Assembly (NCBI GenBank): GCA_001464865.1
Contig: LNEG01000166.1
Location: 1-43,491, forward strand
DNA from: Burkholderiales bacterium Ga0074133
GTDB lineage: Bacteria; Pseudomonadota; Gammaproteobacteria; Burkholderiales; Burkholderiaceae_C
Direction of reading: 5' to 3'
DNA length: 43,491 nt
Shown: in pieces, positions 1 through 8,112 of the stretch
Layout of the letters: each line of letters opens with the position of its first letter
How positions within the stretch are numbered: the stretch's first letter is position 1
Notes under the pieces: model-generated
What the model saw: the letters and a program-made list of their open reading frames with translations, nothing else
Database searches by the model: none
Told to the model about the DNA's origin: nothing
Made by a program: the position numbers and the translations under genes

Positions 1-185
1 CCGGGTTTGAGCGCACCGGACTTTTCTGCGTCTTCCACCATGGCCAGGGCAATGCGGTCCTTGATCGATCCGCCTGGGTTGCTGCGCTCGGACTTCACCC
101 ACACGCTGGCGCCCGCACCGAACAGGCGGTTGATACGCACATGGGGCGTGTTGCCGATGGTCTGCAGAATGTTGTCAACTTTCAT
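1..185 (-). CDS. cysK: Cysteine synthase, N-terminal part (runs off the window)
   Basis: This PLP enzyme makes L-cysteine from O-acetylserine and sulfide in the cytoplasm. Only the first 61 codons are present; the rest lies left of position 1. The translation starts [20 protein letters not shown] and contains [14 protein letters not shown], which matches the family's N-terminal TIGNTP motif and the SIKDR motif with the PLP-binding lysine. The ATG at 185 is supported by an AGGAG Shine-Dalgarno about 8 nt upstream on the minus strand. The gene diverges from the RNase P RNA gene. CysM has the same motifs in this stretch, so the choice of CysK over CysM is tentative; the enzyme class is secure. 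Confidence 0.85.
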   Translation of the reverse strand, partial: MKVDNILQTIGNTPHVRINRLFGAGASVWVKSERSNPGGSIKDRIALAMVEDAEKSGALKP

Positions 186-281
186 GGCGTCTCCTGAAGG
201 GGAAAGAAGTAAGCTGCGATGCCTTGCCAAGGATCGTGGCCCGGTGGTGAGCGCATTCTGAACCAGCCGGCCAGCTCGCTG

Positions 282-299
282 CGGCATATCAATATGCCG
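282..299. promoter_or_regulatory. Perfect 8-bp inverted repeat between cysK and rnpB
   Basis: CGGCATAT and ATATGCCG face each other across 2 nt in the divergent region between the cysteine synthase gene and rnpB. Position and symmetry suit a protein-binding site for either promoter. The sequence does not match an operator I recognise, so the function is open. Confidence 0.35.
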
Positions 300-318
300 G
301 CCCACGCCAGCCCTGGGC

Positions 319-324
319 GATAAT
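319..324 (+). promoter_or_regulatory. Probable -10 element of rnpB
   Basis: GATAAT lies 8 nt before the predicted first nucleotide of the RNase P RNA, the right place for a sigma-70 -10 box. No convincing -35 hexamer is visible 16-18 bp upstream. Confidence 0.4.
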
Positions 325-331
325 CCACCCC

Positions 332-784
332 GTGAAGCACGCCAGACCGCCGCTGGTGCAATCTGGGAAACCAGGCACTGGAGGAACGTCCGGACTGCAC
401 AGGACAGCGTAGCAGCTAACGGCTGCCCACCGTGAGGTGAGGATCAGAGCAACAGAGACGAGTCGGAACAGGCAGCAAGCCACCGAAGGTGTTCTATCGG
501 TTGCCCGCGCAAGCGGGCACGGCTGGCGCAAGCCAGACGGTTTGTGGCGAAAGCCGCAAAGACCATAGTCACCCGAAGCGGGCGGCGCCCGCTTCGGGTG
601 AAACGGGCAATCTCTACGCGCAGCAATACCAAGTAGGCCAGCGTTGATGTGGTTCCGCAGAGCTGGCGGGTAGGTAGCACCGAGCCGTGGTGGCGACACC
701 CGGCCCAGATTAATGGCGGTCACACTGCGGGCCTTCGCGAGAGGGTCGGCAGCGCACAGAATCCGGCTTATCGGCGCGCTTCAC
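332..784 (+). ncRNA. rnpB: RNase P RNA (M1 RNA, bacterial type A)
   Basis: This is the catalytic RNA of RNase P, which removes 5' leaders from pre-tRNAs together with the RnpA protein. Conserved type A landmarks appear in order: a 5' GTGAAGC strand that pairs with the 3' GCGCTTCAC (P1); GGAGGAACGTCCGGACTGCACAGGACAG-like core positions at 379-406; AGAGCAACAGAGA near 446; GCCCGCGCAAGCGGGC (P11 region) near 502; and ACAGAATCCGGCTTATCGG near 757, the classic 3' core. The length of about 453 nt exceeds the E. coli RNA (377 nt). Part of the excess is a perfect 14-bp hairpin with a 3-nt loop at 570-600. Ends are set by the P1 pairing and could shift by a few nucleotides. Confidence 0.95.
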
Positions 785-826
785 ACTTTCTTTTGGCATG
801 GGCAGGTCGTCTGCCATGCTGCTCCC

Positions 827-868
827 GAGCCCCTTTGCAGGCCTCCCGGTTCGCGCCGCCAGGGGCTC
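827..868. other. Inverted repeat at the rnpB / M48 convergent 3' ends
   Basis: GAGCCCCT at 827-834 and AGGGGCTC at 861-868 form a perfect 8-bp stem that overlaps the stop codon of the M48 gene and lies just beyond rnpB. A second, bulged hairpin (GCATGGGCAG / CTGCCATGC) is at 797-820. Neither is followed by a T-run on either strand, so they may be processing or Rho-linked structures rather than classical terminators. Confidence 0.35.
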
Positions 869-2042
869 AGCTGCTGCCGCAGTGCGGTGCGTGGCCGCGT
901 TCCAGTTCGGTCGCCCGTTCCACGGTGTCGGGGTGGCTGCTCAGCAGCGACCATACCGGGTGCGCGTCGCCTTTTTTCTCCTTGCCAGCCCCACCACCTG
1001 CCGTGTCCGCCTGGCCCGTGGTTTCCTTTTTGTCCCCGTCCCGCGCCACGGCCAGCAGCAGCTGCGCCATGGGCACGGTGGGCAGCGCGGCCTTTTGCAT
1101 GGCGGCAATGGCGTAGCAGTCGGCTTCGCGCTCGTGGTTGCGACTGTAGGCCAGGCCGGTCAGCAGCGATGCGCCGGTGGATACCACCGAAGACACATCC
1201 CCCAGCGCCAGCCCCAGGCCCACGTTGAGCACGCCCTGCTCGACCACCATGCGCGCGCTGTGACGGTGCATCACGTGGCCGATCTCGTGGGCCAGCACGC
1301 CCACGAGGGCCTCGTCGGGCAGGCCCTTTTCGGCAGCGGCCTTGACCATGCCGTCGGTCATCACGATGCGGCCACCGGGCAGGGCAAAGGCATTGGCGCC
1401 CATGCCGGAGCGGAAGTCCAGCGCGAGAGCCGGCCGGTAGCCGGGGTAGCGGTGCGGCGTGGCGGAAGTCTGCTGCACCAGTGCGTCGAACCGGGCCTGC
1501 AGTTCCTGCTGCCGCGCGGCGGGCAGCTTGCTGGGCTTCAGGGTGCCTTCGTCCATCTGCCGCATCACGTTGTCGGCCATGCGGGTTTCCCAGCCCAGGG
1601 GAACGAACCGCGTCAGCTGGGTAGCCGCCCACGGCGTGCCGTAGCGGTAGAACAGCGTGAGGCCGATGACGGCAGCCAGCGTGACGCCCAGCAGCACGGG
1701 CCAGCGCGTCTGCATGCGCTGGGCGATGCCCGGGCGCTCGCCCGCCGCGGCCAGCGCGGCGCGCCAGGGGCCCATGGCGTCGATCTCCAGGCTGCCGTGG
1801 TCGCGCAGGTCCACCACCACGCGCACCTGCGGGCGCTTGTCGTTCCAGGCCTCGGGCCAGCCGACGTCACCGTACGCAAAGACAACGGGGGCTGCGCCGG
1901 GCGATGACAGGGGGTGCAGCCGCAGCGCGGGCCCCTGGGGCGTGGGCTGCAGGCCCACCAGCACGGGCCGCGACTGGCTGCTGCGCCCGTCAAACCAGCG
2001 GCCCGGCAGCAGGTCGCCGGGGGCTGAAGCGGCGACGTTCAT
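867..2042 (-). CDS. M48-family zinc metallopeptidase, membrane anchored
   Basis: This is a probable zinc-dependent endopeptidase acting at the cell envelope. The 391-residue protein has an N-terminal beta-rich domain (about 1-100), one transmembrane helix at about 114-135, and a C-terminal M48 peptidase domain. The zinc motif HEIGH is at 252-256 inside AHEIGHVMHRH, and the downstream ligand Glu lies in EREAD at 304-308, so the active site is intact. The start at 2042 (MNVAASAPGD) is chosen because the open frame upstream runs through a low-complexity stretch and a dispersed repeat; its Shine-Dalgarno is weak. The exact substrate cannot be told. M48 members include quality-control proteases such as HtpX and BepA/LoiP. 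Confidence 0.85.
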   Translation of the reverse strand: MNVAASAPGDLLPGRWFDGRSSQSRPVLVGLQPTPQGPALRLHPLSSPGAAPVVFAYGDVGWPEAWNDKRPQVRVVVDLRDHGSLEIDAMGPWRAALAAAGERPGIAQRMQTRWPVLLGVTLAAVIGLTLFYRYGTPWAATQLTRFVPLGWETRMADNVMRQMDEGTLKPSKLPAARQQELQARFDALVQQTSATPHRYPGYRPALALDFRSGMGANAFALPGGRIVMTDGMVKAAAEKGLPDEALVGVLAHEIGHVMHRHSARMVVEQGVLNVGLGLALGDVSSVVSTGASLLTGLAYSRNHEREADCYAIAAMQKAALPTVPMAQLLLAVARDGDKKETTGQADTAGGGAGKEKKGDAHPVWSLLSSHPDTVERATELERGHAPHCGSS

Positions 2043-2100
2043 GCTCGCTGCCACGCTATGCCTTGCCCCGTTGCCGGGGCTTGCAACCGGCGTACTCGTA

Positions 2101-2200
2101 GCGCGGGCCGCCGTGCAAGGGCCGCCCCGCCGCACGGGCGGCGTCCCCCTTCCCGGGCGCAGCGCGAGAGAAGGGGGAAGCGGTGAAGCCGCTCAGGGGG
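2101..2200 (-). repeat. GC-rich ~100-bp dispersed repeat, copy A
   Basis: Read on the minus strand, this closely matches 7928-8034 (copy B). Shared blocks are CCCCCTGAG, a short hairpin, TTCCCCC, CTCTCGC, AGGGGGACG and GGGGCGGCCCTTG. It starts about 13 nt behind the stop of the YjgN-family gene, in that gene's direction. The first hairpin is AGCGG-5 nt-CCGCT here and AGGCGC-3 nt-GCGCCT in copy B, so the stem is kept while its sequence differs. Confidence 0.8.
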
Positions 2201-2213
2201 ATGCCTCTTCACT

Positions 2214-3476
2214 TCAGCCGATCAGGTCAAGCCCGGCCGCGTCGGCCAGGGCGTCGCCCAGCGCGCCCTGCTGCTGGCGTGCCATGGCGCCGGCGATCTG
2301 GTCTACGCCACCCTTGACGTGCAGCGTCACCGATTCGAGTTTCATGCGGTACTCGCTGACCAGCGCAAACGGCCGGTACAGGCCCAGCGTGAGCAGCGTG
2401 AGCAGCATGTTCTTGATGCGCAACAGCACGAAGCGGCCGGTGCGCAGGCGGCACCGGAAGCGGGCCACATGGCTCACCCCCACGTTGCTCCACATGAGCT
2501 GGAACATGCGGGCCTCGCGGTACGCGCGGGCCGGTGCCGACGCCAGGAACATCAGGAACACGACGCCGACGAACGCCACGATGATGAACAAGAACAGCCA
2601 CAGGCCCAGGTTGCCGCCCGGCTTGCCGAAGAACGCCAGCGAGCCTCCGGCCAGCGCAGTGAGCACCAGGCTCAGGCCTGCCACCGTCGCCACAAACACC
2701 GCCACGGTGGCCAGCCAGATCTTCACGAAATCCATGTACACCGGCTTCCAGCGGCCCCCTTCGGTGCCGATGCGCGCCTTGCGGACCAGCAGGCTCTTGA
2801 AGTTGTATTCGAGCCCGATGAAGCACAGGATGGACAGCACGACGCCCAGGGTTACCAGCGCTCCCATGGCGGTCGTGAATGCGGGCAGTTTGCGTGCGGG
2901 TGCATCATCGCCCGCGTCGAGCGCCTGGGCCAGCTCCGGCGACAGTACCTGCAGCCCGGTGAACACGCCAAACCACACGCCGGCCAGCGCAAACACGGGC
3001 CAGCTGGCCAGGTACACCTCTTTCCAGCTGGCGGTGAACTGCAGCCGCAGGCCGCGCCAGCGCGTGGCCCCCAGCCGGAAACGCATGGCGCTGGCCCAGA
3101 TGAAGGGCGCCAGCGCCGCGCCGCCCAGCAGGAACAGCCCCACCGCCAGGTCCTGCCCGGTGTTGGCGGCGATGTTGTAGGCAATGGTGAGCAGCATCAG
3201 CAGCACAAAGCCCATCACCATCTTGCGCTGCTGTGCCGTGAACTCGAGCGGGCTGCCGGCCACGAACGAGTGGCTGTAGAAGTACTGGGCCGTGCGGCGC
3301 CGGGCCCAGGGCGTGTAGATGCCGAGCGTGACGATGGAAAGCAGCACATTGACGATCCACACCCGGAAGTACTCGCCACCGCTGCCGGTGAATTCCATCG
3401 GGTGCGCGTCGATGTTCTGCGAGACAAAGCTCGACATCGGGCCGGCCGGCTGACCGGCCGCGGGCTGCTGTTTCAT
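2214..3476 (-). CDS. YjgN/DUF898-family integral membrane protein
   Basis: The 420-residue polytopic membrane protein has about eight hydrophobic segments. The N-terminal FTGSGGEYFRVWIVNVLLS and the later YTPWARRRTAQYFYSHSF stretch are typical of the YjgN (DUF898) family, whose function is unknown. The start at 3476 (MKQQPAAGQP) is supported by a strong AGGAGGGAG Shine-Dalgarno; the open frame extends 19 codons further without such support. The same-strand M48 peptidase follows after about 170 bp. That pairing suggests an envelope role for both, but this is an inference from context. Confidence 0.85.
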   Translation of the reverse strand: MKQQPAAGQPAGPMSSFVSQNIDAHPMEFTGSGGEYFRVWIVNVLLSIVTLGIYTPWARRRTAQYFYSHSFVAGSPLEFTAQQRKMVMGFVLLMLLTIAYNIAANTGQDLAVGLFLLGGAALAPFIWASAMRFRLGATRWRGLRLQFTASWKEVYLASWPVFALAGVWFGVFTGLQVLSPELAQALDAGDDAPARKLPAFTTAMGALVTLGVVLSILCFIGLEYNFKSLLVRKARIGTEGGRWKPVYMDFVKIWLATVAVFVATVAGLSLVLTALAGGSLAFFGKPGGNLGLWLFLFIIVAFVGVVFLMFLASAPARAYREARMFQLMWSNVGVSHVARFRCRLRTGRFVLLRIKNMLLTLLTLGLYRPFALVSEYRMKLESVTLHVKGGVDQIAGAMARQQQGALGDALADAAGLDLIG

Positions 3477-3537
3477 GAACTCTCCCTCCTGTTTGGGGCG
3501 CAGTGTAGCCCCGACGGCGGTTTTTGGCATCAAACTG

Positions 3538-3586
3538 GCCGGTGGTCCTTTGTTTAATTGCCTGGATAGCTATCTATTTGATAGTG
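3538..3586 (-). repeat. 49-nt dispersed element, intergenic copy 1
   Basis: On the minus strand it reads CACTAT, 8 nt, TAGC, then 26 nt and CCGGCC. Spacing is identical to the other seven copies. It lies in the gap between the RluF-like gene and the DUF898 gene and is clearly richer in A+T than its surroundings. Confidence 0.7.
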
Positions 3587-3611
3587 AGGTGGCAGGGCCT
3601 CGGCAGGGGTT

Positions 3612-4406
3612 CTAGAACTTCTCCCAGGGCTGCAGGTAGCGCCACTGCCCCTCGGGCACCTTGGACAGCGGCACGCGGCCGATGCGGATGCGCTTCAAGG
3701 CCACCACTTGCAGACCCACCGCCTCGCACATGGCCGGTACCTGGCCGGGCCGGATGCCCTTGAGGGCAAAGCGCAGTTTGGTCTCGCTCTGCCAGCTCAC
3801 CTTGACGGGGGGCAGCGGCCGGCCGTTGAACGACAGCCCGTGGCACAGCCGCTGCAGGCCGTGGGGCGCAATGGTGCCCGCCACTTCGACGATGCACTCC
3901 TGCTCCAGCGATTCGATGTCCTCGGCCAGCTTGCGGGCGATGCGCTTGTCCTGCGTGTAGACCACCAGGCCACTGGCCTCGGTGGGCAGCGGCGTGAAAC
4001 ATTCCAGCTGCCGGAAGTGCCGCTGCAGCAGCCGGATGCCCGAGGCGTCTTCAGCCAGGTGCGACTCTGCGCCCAGCAGCGTGACGGCCTGCGGCGCGCC
4101 CTGGCTGCGGCTGCAGTGGGCGGCGGTGCCTGCGGGCCCGGCGGGCTGCGCCAGCCCGGCTTCAAACCCTGGCGGCTTGTGCAGCAGCAGCGTCACGGGC
4201 GTGAGCGCCAGCAGGCTCGCATCGGGGTCCACCGCCACGGCTTGGTCGGGGCGCACACGGGCGCCGGGCAGCTCGACCACCTTGGAATCCACGCTGACAA
4301 AACCGCCCTCAATGAATTGCTCGGCGGTGCTGCGCGAGCAGTTCAGCTGATCGGCCACGCGTTTGGCCAGGCGGATGTGGGAAGGGTCGGAGTGCTTGTC
4401 GGTCAT
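3612..4406 (-). CDS. RluF/RsuA-like pseudouridine synthase homologue lacking the catalytic Asp
   Basis: The 264-residue protein has an N-terminal S4-type RNA-binding domain (about 8-60) and a pseudouridine-synthase-like domain. The C-terminal RIRIGRVPLSKVPEGQWRYL strongly resembles RluF, which modifies 23S rRNA. In active family members the catalytic motif is GRLD followed by GLLL-type residues; here the aligned stretch is FTPLPTEASGLVVYT (137-151), with Pro141 where Asp belongs. The usual NKP motif is HKPPG at 76-80. What is seen is a conserved fold with a lost catalytic residue. It may be an RNA-binding or chaperone derivative, or a protein with another activity. ATG at 4406 is preceded by a weak purine-rich stretch. 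Confidence 0.75.
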   Translation of the reverse strand: MTDKHSDPSHIRLAKRVADQLNCSRSTAEQFIEGGFVSVDSKVVELPGARVRPDQAVAVDPDASLLALTPVTLLLHKPPGFEAGLAQPAGPAGTAAHCSRSQGAPQAVTLLGAESHLAEDASGIRLLQRHFRQLECFTPLPTEASGLVVYTQDKRIARKLAEDIESLEQECIVEVAGTIAPHGLQRLCHGLSFNGRPLPPVKVSWQSETKLRFALKGIRPGQVPAMCEAVGLQVVALKRIRIGRVPLSKVPEGQWRYLQPWEKF

Positions 4407-4513
4407 GGAGGGGAAGGGCGGAGTGAAGGGTACGGGCTCGGCCCAGGGTGCTTTTCTAGCCTGCAAAAGAAAGGCAGGAATCGTTGGTGCTGTGCTGGTC
4501 GACGCGTCGCGCG

Positions 4514-4541
4514 GCGCTTCGACAGGCTCAGCGTGAACGGT
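4514..4541. repeat. Possible short interspersed repeat fragment
   Basis: CGCTTCGACAGGCTCAGCG followed by TGAACGGTT resembles a short repeat that I recall from intergenic regions of many proteobacteria (TTCGACAGGCTCAG...GAACGG). It is a single copy here, in the 166-bp gap between the RluF-like and Nudix/MBL genes. The identification rests on memory of the motif only. Confidence 0.35.
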
Positions 4542-4572
4542 TGTGGTTCGTTGGTATGAATGCGTGGCCGCG

Positions 4573-6282
4573 TCAGTTGTTGCCGGGCTGCTGCGCCCGG
4601 ATTCGCTCCACATGCGCCAGCAGTGATCGCTGTGCCACCGGCCACATGCGCGGCGGCACGTCGTCATACGCGTGGCGCACCCAGTCTTCCATGGTGCCGT
4701 CGGGCTGGGCCTGCATGGCGGCCATGACCTTGGCTTCGCGGGCCAGCCGGTGGGCCTTGAGCCGGGCGATGGACTGGCGCGCGCCCAGCACAGGGCCACC
4801 CAGCACGTAGCCGTGGGCCGGCAGGATGAACTCCACGCCGTGCTGCGCGCAGGCGGCGTCCAGCCGGTCGAGCGAGTCGAGGTAGTCGGCCATGTTGCCG
4901 TCGGGCGGATCGATCACGGTGGTGCTGCCGTTCAGGATGTGGTCGCCGCTGAACAGCAGCGCATCCTCGATCAGCAGCAGGCACAGGTGGTTGGCTGCGT
5001 GCCCGGGGGTGTGGATGACCTGTAGGGTATGGGTTACGGGGCCATCTGGGGTTGGTCCTGCAAGCGTGAGCAGTTCATCATTTTGTAGCGCCCGGTCGGG
5101 TGTGAACTCGCTCGCCGCACGGGCGGTAGGTGCCGAGGGCAGGCCCAGCACCGGGGGGCGCGGCCTGCCGGACTGCGCGCACATCGCCTGCAGCGGGGCC
5201 GCACCGGGTGAGTGGTCGGGGTGCGAATGCGTGCACACGATCATGCGGATGTCGCCACCCGCGGCGCGCCACAGCTTGTCCAGGTGCTCGGGATCGGCCG
5301 GGCCGGGGTCAATGGCGATGAACCCGGTGGCCGGATCGCCCACCAGGTAGCTGTTGGTGCCGGGGCCCGTCATCACGCCGGGGTTGGGCGCGGTCAGGCG
5401 CTGTACGTTGCGCAGCAGCGGCACCGGGCGTTCGGCCTGCCAGTCCAGCGGGTGCACGATCTGCCCGTCGGGGCAGACCAGCGCCAGCTCGCCAAAGGGC
5501 GTTTCGTCCTCCATGTAGCGTGCTTCCTTGCCCGCCAGAACGCCGGCGCGCGGGCAGCTTGCCCACAGGGGCTGTTCATCCGACAGCGCGTCGAACACAT
5601 CCTGCGTGCGGGCAAAGGCCGCCAGCCTCCGCAGTGTGCGGATGGTCGGAAAGATCATGAAGAACTGGCCTGCCTCGTGGCGCGCCAGTGCGTCGGCAGG
5701 GCGCACCCACACCGGCTCGAACTGCTCGGCCTCGTCGGCCACGGGCTCCTGGCCATCGGGCATGCGGGCAACGAGAAACGGCACCTCGAAGCGGCGCGCC
5801 AGATCACGGTCGGCTGTCCAGTGCGCCAGCAGGAACACAGCGTCGGCCGCCGGGCGCAGGCCGCGGTCCTGGCACTGCGCCACAAAAGGCTGGTGGCGGT
5901 CCAGGGCGGCGATGTCGGCAGCATCGGCCCACTGGCCTTTGCGAGGGCCATCGGCATGCCGGGCCAGCAGCACGCCCAGCTCTTCAAAGCTTTCGCGGAT
6001 GGCGGCGATGGCCCGGGTGAGGTGCAGGTCGTCCTGCGTGGGGCGGCGGTCGGCCGCGGCGTGCGTCGAGGGTGCTGCATCCAGCGCGTCGATACCGCCG
6101 CCGGGGAACACATAGGCATTGGGCGCAAAGCTGGCCGTGGGCGAGCGCCGGGTCATCAGCACCTCCAGCCCGCCGGGCGAGTCAGCGCTGGCGGGCGCGT
6201 CGCGCAGCAGCAGCACGGTGGCTGCCGGACGGGTGGCTACGGGTTCGCGGTGGGCGTGCAGTTGCTGGGTGGTGCGGGGCAT
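4573..6282 (-). CDS. Nudix hydrolase / metallo-beta-lactamase fusion protein
   Basis: The 569-residue two-domain protein has an N-terminal Nudix-like domain (about 15-250). GGG at the start of the box and RESFEELGV are separated by an insertion, as in the NUDT19-type Nudix box. The C-terminal domain is metallo-beta-lactamase: THSHPDH supplies the HxHxDH metal site, followed by [16 protein letters not shown] and [10 protein letters not shown], the order seen in LACTB2-like hydrolases. The metal ligands look complete. The start at 6282 ([10 protein letters not shown]) is chosen because upstream frame would overlap dapF on the other strand; no strong Shine-Dalgarno is visible. Its substrate is unknown; a nucleotide or CoA-ester plus a thioester or RNA would be guesses. 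Confidence 0.85.
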   Translation of the reverse strand: MPRTTQQLHAHREPVATRPAATVLLLRDAPASADSPGGLEVLMTRRSPTASFAPNAYVFPGGGIDALDAAPSTHAAADRRPTQDDLHLTRAIAAIRESFEELGVLLARHADGPRKGQWADAADIAALDRHQPFVAQCQDRGLRPAADAVFLLAHWTADRDLARRFEVPFLVARMPDGQEPVADEAEQFEPVWVRPADALARHEAGQFFMIFPTIRTLRRLAAFARTQDVFDALSDEQPLWASCPRAGVLAGKEARYMEDETPFGELALVCPDGQIVHPLDWQAERPVPLLRNVQRLTAPNPGVMTGPGTNSYLVGDPATGFIAIDPGPADPEHLDKLWRAAGGDIRMIVCTHSHPDHSPGAAPLQAMCAQSGRPRPPVLGLPSAPTARAASEFTPDRALQNDELLTLAGPTPDGPVTHTLQVIHTPGHAANHLCLLLIEDALLFSGDHILNGSTTVIDPPDGNMADYLDSLDRLDAACAQHGVEFILPAHGYVLGGPVLGARQSIARLKAHRLAREAKVMAAMQAQPDGTMEDWVRHAYDDVPPRMWPVAQRSLLAHVERIRAQQPGNN

Positions 6283-6346
6283 CGGGCCATTATCGATGCC
6301 GCCCGTCCGGCATGCCTTGATAGGCACCAACAGCCATAATCCGGCC

Positions 6347-7228
6347 ATGCAGATTCGTTTCACCAAAATGCAGGGCGCCGGCAACGACTTCGTGGTGCTC
6401 GACGAAACCGGCGGGCAGCTGGGCCTCACGGCGGCGCAGTACCGCTTTCTGGCCGACCGGCACTTTGGCGTGGGCGCGGACCAGATCCTCACCGTGCGCC
6501 CGTCGCCCGCGCAGGGCATTGATTTTGAATACGTGATCCACAACGCCGACGGCGGCGAGGTGGAGCAATGCGGCAACGGGGCGCGCTGCTTTGCGCGCTT
6601 TGTGCGCGACAAGGGCCTGACCGCCAGCGACACCATCCGTGTGCAGACCAAAAGCGGCGTGATCGCCCCGCGACTCACGCCCGATGGCCGCGTCACGGTG
6701 GACATGGGCCGCCCGGTGTTCGACCCGGCCCGTGTGCCGTTTGAATCCGCCGGGTTGGAGCCCGTGCAACAGGGTTTGGGGCAAAAGTGGCCGCTGCTGC
6801 TTGATTCAAATGGCAGTGGTGCTACTGTATTGGTAGCAGTTGCTTCCATGGGCAACCCCCACGCCATGCAGCTGGTGGACAACGTGGACACCGCACCCGT
6901 GGCCAGCACCGGCCCGCTGATCGAAAGCCACCCGCGTTTTCCGCAGCGCGTGAACGCCGCCTACATGCAGATCGTGGACCGTGGCCATGTGCGGCTGCGC
7001 GTGTACGAGCGCGGATCGGGCGAAACGCTGGCCTGCGGCTCGGGTGCCTGTGCCGCTGTGGCATCGGGCATCCGCCTGGGGCTGCTCGACACCACCGCGC
7101 ATGTCGACACGCGCGGCGGCCGCCTGACCATTGCCTGGAGCGGCAACGAGGCCGACTCCGTTTTCATGACCGGCCCGGCCACCACCGTGTTCGAAGGCCA
7201 GATCGATTTACCTGACTCCCTCTCATGA
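6347..7228 (+). CDS. dapF: Diaminopimelate epimerase
   Basis: DapF converts LL-diaminopimelate to meso-diaminopimelate, the precursor of lysine and the residue MurE later adds to peptidoglycan. The 293-residue protein starts [19 protein letters not shown]. Both catalytic cysteines are present: Cys75 in [13 protein letters not shown] and Cys230 in [11 protein letters not shown]. The start fits the family's usual N-terminus, although the frame is open upstream. The stop overlaps the DUF484 start by 4 nt (ATGA), so the two are co-translated. Residues about 148-164 are encoded by a copy of the 49-nt dispersed element, in antisense orientation, where DapF sequences are variable. Confidence 0.97.
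   Translation: MQIRFTKMQGAGNDFVVLDETGGQLGLTAAQYRFLADRHFGVGADQILTVRPSPAQGIDFEYVIHNADGGEVEQCGNGARCFARFVRDKGLTASDTIRVQTKSGVIAPRLTPDGRVTVDMGRPVFDPARVPFESAGLEPVQQGLGQKWPLLLDSNGSGATVLVAVASMGNPHAMQLVDNVDTAPVASTGPLIESHPRFPQRVNAAYMQIVDRGHVRLRVYERGSGETLACGSGACAAVASGIRLGLLDTTAHVDTRGGRLTIAWSGNEADSVFMTGPATTVFEGQIDLPDSLS
6790..6838 (-). repeat. 49-nt dispersed element inside dapF (antisense)
   Basis: Minus strand: TGCTAC, 8 nt, TAGC, 26 nt, GCGGC. It has the same spacing as the intergenic copies. On the plus strand it codes for [16 protein letters not shown] of DapF without breaking the frame or disturbing the SMGNPH motif that follows. Confidence 0.6.
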
Positions 7229-7926
7229 CCACGTCCACTCCGTCCTCCATCGCTCCGATCACCGAAGACGACATCGCCCACTTCCTGACGAACACGCCGG
7301 GCTTTTTCGAGCGCCATGCCGAGGTGCTGGCCAGCGTGCAGATCACCAGCCCGCACGGCGCCCGCGCCGTGAGCCTGCAGGAGCGCCAGGCCGAGATGCT
7401 GCGCGAGAAGATCAAGGGGCTGGAACACCGCATCATGGACATGGTGCGCAACAGCACCGAAAACGCGGCCATCGCCGCCAAGGTGCACCAGTGGAGCGGT
7501 GCGCTGCTGCAGGTGAAAGACCCGTTCGACCTTCCCCAGGCCGTGGTGGATGGCATCCGTACGCTGTTCGACGTGCCCCAGGCCGCCGTGCGCGTGTGGG
7601 AAGTGGCCGCGCCGTACATCGATGCCGACTTCACCCAGGGCGCCAGCGAAGACGCGCGCGCCTTTGCATCGTCGCTCACCATGCCGTTTTGCGGCCCCAA
7701 CCTGGGGTTCGAGCCCGCGGGCTGGCTGGCGGCCGCGGCGGGCGAGCCCGCCCAGTCCATCGCCCTGCTGCCGCTGCGCGCGGGCGCCATCGACAGCGCC
7801 ACGCCAGCCTTTGGCCTGCTGGTGCTGGGTTCGCCCGATCCGCAGCGTTTTGATGCCACCATGGGCACCGACTTCCTGGCGCGCATGGCCGAGCTGGCCA
7901 GCGCGGCGCTGATCCGCCTGAAATGA
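7225..7926 (+). CDS. DUF484 family protein (YigA-type)
   Basis: The 233-residue cytoplasmic protein of unknown function belongs to the DUF484 family, a GAF-like fold. It shows the family's opening [20 protein letters not shown] and the coiled stretch around [18 protein letters not shown] (about 50-75), followed by an alpha/beta GAF-like domain. E. coli has the same gene order dapF-yigA-xerC, which supports the call. It overlaps dapF by 4 nt. A GC-rich dispersed repeat starts right after its stop codon and separates it from xerC. Confidence 0.9.
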   Translation: MTTSTPSSIAPITEDDIAHFLTNTPGFFERHAEVLASVQITSPHGARAVSLQERQAEMLREKIKGLEHRIMDMVRNSTENAAIAAKVHQWSGALLQVKDPFDLPQAVVDGIRTLFDVPQAAVRVWEVAAPYIDADFTQGASEDARAFASSLTMPFCGPNLGFEPAGWLAAAAGEPAQSIALLPLRAGAIDSATPAFGLLVLGSPDPQRFDATMGTDFLARMAELASAALIRLK

Positions 7927-7927
7927 G

Positions 7928-8034
7928 CCCCCTTGAGGCGCTGCGCGCCTTCCCCCCGCTCTCGCTGCGCTGCGCTGCGCGGGCAGGGGGACGACGCCCT
8001 CGCTGCGGGGCGGCCCTTGCTCGGCGCCCCGCGC
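7928..8034 (+). repeat. GC-rich ~100-bp dispersed repeat, copy B
   Basis: It begins 1-2 nt after the DUF484 stop codon and reads in the direction of that gene. It shares long blocks with the minus strand of 2101-2200, including AGGGGGACGACGCC-like and GGGGCGGCCCTTG segments. It contains the hairpin AGGCGC-TGC-GCGCCT and a CCCCCC/GGGGG stem. Confidence 0.8.
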
Positions 8035-8112
8035 CTGGCGCGCGCCGGTTTCAGCCGCCTGGCTGTATTGCAATCCGCTGCCTCGCGTAGCGCCCCGTGC
8101 GCAACTGATCCC

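Noticed and set aside
3708-4559. 283-codon plus-strand frame opposite the RluF-like gene
   Set aside because: No recognisable domain, and it runs antisense to a gene with a clear S4 and synthase-like fold.
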